Origin: Conidiobolus incongruus B7586
Taxonomy: Eukaryota; Entomophthoromycota; Entomophthoromycetes; Entomophthorales; Conidiobolaceae
Direction: 5' to 3'
Assembly: GCA_000697335.1 (NCBI GenBank)
Contig: JNEM01008874.1
Span: 1 to 21,535 of the forward strand
Length of the DNA stretch: 21,535 bases
Positions 18,136 through 21,535 of this stretch are shown piece after piece (within the stretch, counting starts at the first letter, position 1; every line of letters begins with the position of its first letter). A model generated the notes under the pieces. It saw only the letters and a list, made by a program, of their open reading frames with translations. It was not told where the DNA came from and ran no database searches. Both the position numbers and the translations under genes were made by a program.

Positions 18136-19342
18136 TGCAAATTTTTTGTGATTGAAAAAAAATAAACATTTTAATATATATAAAGTAAAAATAAATATAT
18201 AATATGAAATTAATAATTTCCTTAATTTCTAATAACTTTTTGCTATACTTTTAGCAAAGATGTAACATCTAAAAAACAGTTCTTTTTATTAAATTGAAAT
18301 TTGATGTTTTACAAACTAATTAAATTTTTTTGCAAAAATTTTCTTTCTTATAAGCTAGTTTTTTAATTACCTAAAACAATTATAATTATATAGGTTATAA
18401 TCTAAAGAATATACTAGATATGGTAGTTTTTTCTAGTTATTTTTGATTAGAAAGTTTTTTATAACTTTTGATTTATGTATTTTATAATTATCATATAAAA
18501 TAATAGGTTTTCTTAAATTTTATTGACAATACTAATTAGAAATAGTTTTATTTAAATAAATAATATAAAGTTTACTATTAATTGATTTTCCTTTAAAAAC
18601 TATATAAAAATAGCATATGTTATTATAATCCATTATAACAATTAACATTCACTTATCAATAAAGTGTTTATTTAAAGGAATTTATAAAAGGGGTTGATTT
18701 AACTTAATCTAACACTTTAATTTATATTTTAACAAAAGATTATATAAAGGAATTTAAAATTATTCAATTATAATAGTTCACTATAAGAATTTTAATTTCT
18801 GGTTATACCTTAGTAAGTTTTATTTAACAATAGCTACTCTAACTTTTTTTAAGCTTTAGTTAAATTATAAGGTATTTATTTTATATTTTTATTAATTAAT
18901 TTTAATTTATACTTTAATATATATAAAATACTTATATAACTAATATTAAAGTATCTTGATAATTTTCTAACTAAAATAAAAAGATGCTTTTCAATATAAT
19001 TTTTCATTTTATTAACAATTAAAAGAGTAATAATTAAAATTAATCTTTTAAATTTTAACAAGTTTTAGGTAGTTTCTTTTTTAGCTTTAAAGTAATTTAT
19101 CTAGCAATAAATTGTTGAATTAAATAATACTTTATTATTAAAAGCTTTTTGTAAATTTTAAATGATTTTAGAGGGTTTGTGGTTAAGCATTACTAATATT
19201 AAAATAAAAAACTTTTAATGCTTATTATTTAGTTTAAAAATATTTAAATTAAATAACTAATTTTAAATAATAAATTTTTTAATAAAAAAAATTATTATAT
19301 ATATAATTCAAAACTGTTTATTTTCCTTTTTATTTTGTATAT
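18136..19342 (-). mobile_element. Decayed mariner DNA transposon (DD34D)
   Basis: The region of about 1.2 kb encodes on its minus strand a badly decayed mariner transposase (18205-19300). Candidate terminal repeats are weak: AAAATAAACA at 18159-18168 with following T/A-rich bases matches the complement of about 19296-19324, and TGCAAA outside it may pair with TTTTGTAT at the right edge. The exact ends and TA duplications are therefore uncertain by tens of bases. The size fits mariner (about 1.3 kb). The element is independent of the Tc1-like copy at 1068-2647 and belongs to a different clade. Confidence 0.8.
18205..19300 (-). pseudogene. Mariner transposase remnant
   Basis: Reading minus-strand pieces in family order: a helix-turn-helix part RKLSRYFNISYISILYILK (within 18876-19061) matches the RELAEELNVSHSTVSRHLK pattern. 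Next comes MLIVIMDYNNICYFYIVFKG then SINSKLY, matching the VMLxVWWDxxGxIxYELL...TINSxxY block. Then ILYDNYKIHKS matches xLHDNAxPHxA, and LPYLVYSLDYNLYNYNCF matches LPHPPYSPDLAPSDYHLF. The Asp codon of YDN (18490-18492) and the codon at the third catalytic Asp position (18385-18387, now Asn) are exactly 34 residues apart, the DD34D spacing. Near 18255 C-stop-KY replaces the C-terminal RWxKC motif. Many stops and replacements make it inactive. Confidence 0.85.
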
Positions 19343-21535
19343 ATTTTTTTAACTGAAATTAATAATATATTTGAAAAATCAGAAATTAAAAAATTTCATA
19401 TTTTTTTAATTCTATAGTAATAAAACTTTATTAATATCAAATTTCAATTTACCAATTATTCTTTTCAGATGTAGAAAAAGTATTTTATTTTATATAACTT
19501 TTTGACAAGTGAAACCTTATAACATTATTTATTTAAATCTCTTTAGAATAATAGATTTTCAAAAATGAATTATTTATTTAATACCAAGTGAAATGATATA
19601 AAATTATATATTATTTGTTTAGAATTATTGATTTAATTATATAATATTAATTATTTCTAGCTCTCCATTGCAATTTAATAAAAAATAATCTATAAGACAC
19701 CAGTTGATAAATTTGATCATGTAATTATTAAATTCAACCAATATAAATTATATTCAAAAGTTTAATTATATTGGTAAAGTAAAAATTTATGAATTTATGA
19801 ATTTATAAATTTGAAAAAATTCAAAATTACCAATATTTGTTGATAAATCAATAGCACCATTCTGGTATTATATTTAATTATATTATATTACTGTAGTTAT
19901 CAATAACAAGGAATAAATAAAATTTATTACGATTGAAACCAGATAACTTTTATATTAATTTGACAAATTAAACTCTACATGAAATATGCATTTTCGTTTG
20001 ATATAATAAATCAAAAATCAATTTTAATATATCACTACTAAATATCATTAGCATAAATTAATTTTGATTAATTTGCACTTAATTTTATTAAATATGAATA
20101 TTATTTAATATAACTTTCATTATTCTTTTCAAATTAATTGATCTAGTAAATTTTATATTTTCAATTATTAATATAGTGATGTTTCAGTTCAAATAGATAA
20201 TCAGTTTTATATCTTAAAATAATTATTATTTATATTTATATTATATTATCAAAAATAAAAATATAATTTGCAAGATTTCCAAATTATAGTTTTACAAGAC
20301 TATTATAATAACTATGAAAATAGTAATATTTCATAAAATAATAATATTATTTATATTATAATTCTAAAATTATTTATCAATTATATATAAATTTGTTTAT
20401 ATAATTAAATATAGTTAAGTACTTAATATTTATATCCTAACCTTTAATAAACTATTCTTAATATTTATTAATAAATAATTAAATTAATATAAATAATAAA
20501 TTTATTACCAATATTCAAAAATAAAGAGCAATTATTATATTATTTATATTATATATATTATTTCTATTTATTATTATTTATTATTAGATTATTGGTTAAT
20601 TCTTTCTTATTTTTAATATTAAAAATATTTAATAAATTAACTTAAAGTTCAAAGTTTGTTTTAATTTTAGTTTATTATATATCTTTATTTATAAAGATAT
20701 TAATTAATTATAAAATATTGATAAATTCAAATCTTATTAAATATTAAAAAACTTAAATATTTTGTTTATTATTTATTTGTATTAATATTTGAAATTAATA
20801 CTATATTTAATCAAATGATTATTTTTATTGATTCTGATATTATATTTTCAAATTATAAAAATAGATTTGAATTAACTTATTTCGTTATATTTTAATTTAA
20901 TTCAAAGATTCAAATTTTAATAACATTGATATAAATCCCTTAAACTAGAGTTATGCCATTAGTTGCAAAAAATATTAATAACTAAATAAATCAAGAATTG
21001 ATTTTTGAACTATTATGAATAATTTATTATTATAATAAATAAATTTTTTTTCATTTATTTTAGTTTATTAAATTACCAAATTTGATAATATTAACTTTCT
21101 AGTCAATAAATAATTAATATTAATATATAATTTTATTATCATTAATCAAAATAAATTTTAATTATAAATATATATATAAGATAATAAATTAATCAAGAAT
21201 CTGAATTTAATTATTGTTACTATATAAAATATAATTTAGAAACAAATTTAATCACAACAACGGAAAATTAATTATTTAATTAATTATATTAACTATCGAT
21301 TATAAACTTATTATAGATAAATATTATTATGGTTTTGATTAACATATTTTATATATTTCTAAATAATTTTAATATTATTAATTAATCATAAATTATATAA
21401 AATTTTTTAAATATTGAACAAGTTTTAAGTTTTATAATATTTTAATATATAATTTAAAACTTTAAAAAATAATATATAAAATCTAATTAAATTTTTATTA
21501 TTTCAGGATTTCATAGTTATTAGTTATAATTAGTA
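19343..21535. other. Very AT-rich DNA without a recognisable gene
   Basis: About 2.2 kb with no readable protein, splice-site series or RNA gene. Near 19784-19812 an ATTTATGA-type unit is repeated three times in tandem with slight change. The far end (20200-21535) is poorer in G and C than the spacers near the genes. Confidence 0.5.

Noticed and set aside
18238-18270. Two adjacent hairpins (TTTGCTA...TAGCAAA and GATGT-A-ACATC) as a regulatory or replication structure
   Set aside because: They lie within the coding remnant of the mariner C-terminus near its RWxKC motif, so they are likely incidental.
18290-19451. 16-base inverted pair TAAATTGAAATTTGAT (18290-18305 and 19436-19451) as mariner ends
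   Set aside because: The left member falls inside the C-terminal part of the transposase remnant, so it cannot be the element end. A 16-base match with so few G/C bases can arise by chance in this AT-rich DNA.
1-21535. tRNA genes, rRNA, CRISPR arrays
   Set aside because: No GGTTCRAATCC-like T-loop block with a matching acceptor stem, no rRNA-like conserved block and no regularly spaced direct repeats were found by eye.

Overview
The window looks like nuclear DNA of a very AT-rich eukaryote, most likely a fungus and perhaps an early-diverging one. The grounds are short spliceosomal introns (51-62 bases) with GT..AG ends and TACTAAC/TACTAAT/TATTAAT branch sites close to the acceptor, an FG nucleoporin gene, small secreted ML (NPC2-like) proteins with signal peptides, and decayed Tc1/mariner transposons embedded in long AT-rich spacers. 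The exact lineage cannot be fixed from the sequence alone. The standard genetic code fits the intact genes.

Layout. (1) 1-3900: AT-rich non-coding DNA holding a decayed Tc1-like element (1068-2647) with matching terminal inverted repeats, TA flanks and a degenerate minus-strand DD34E transposase. (2) 3901-6457: two convergent copies of an ML-domain secreted-protein gene, a dead plus-strand copy (3901-4362) and an intact minus-strand copy (5928-6392), separated by about 1.6 kb with an unidentified possible gene remnant. (3) 6458-10154: about 3.7 kb without a recognisable gene. (4) 10155-15856: the NUP98-NUP96 locus. The Nup98 half is a five-exon gene open across about 1030 codons, with FG repeats, a GLEBS Gle2/Rae1-binding segment and a complete autoproteolytic domain. 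The Nup96 half follows in its normal position, is recognisable to its C-terminus, but is riddled with stops and frameshifts. (5) 17183-17710: a third ML gene copy, decayed, with its TATA element. (6) 18136-19342: a decayed mariner (DD34D) element. (7) 19343-21535: AT-rich DNA with no recognisable gene.

The main result is a fused NUP98-NUP96 gene apparently caught losing its second half while the first half stays open. This resembles the inferred history of yeast NUP100/NUP116, which are Nup98 paralogues without a Nup96 part beside an intact NUP145. If the reading is right, an intact Nup96 must be encoded elsewhere. Most in-frame stops in the Nup96 part that can be lined up with family residues are explained by C-to-T or G-to-A change of CAA, CAG, CGA or TGG codons, and the same type of change is seen in both transposases. 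That suggests deamination- or RIP-like mutation. The ML genes form a small dispersed family with one survivor of three.
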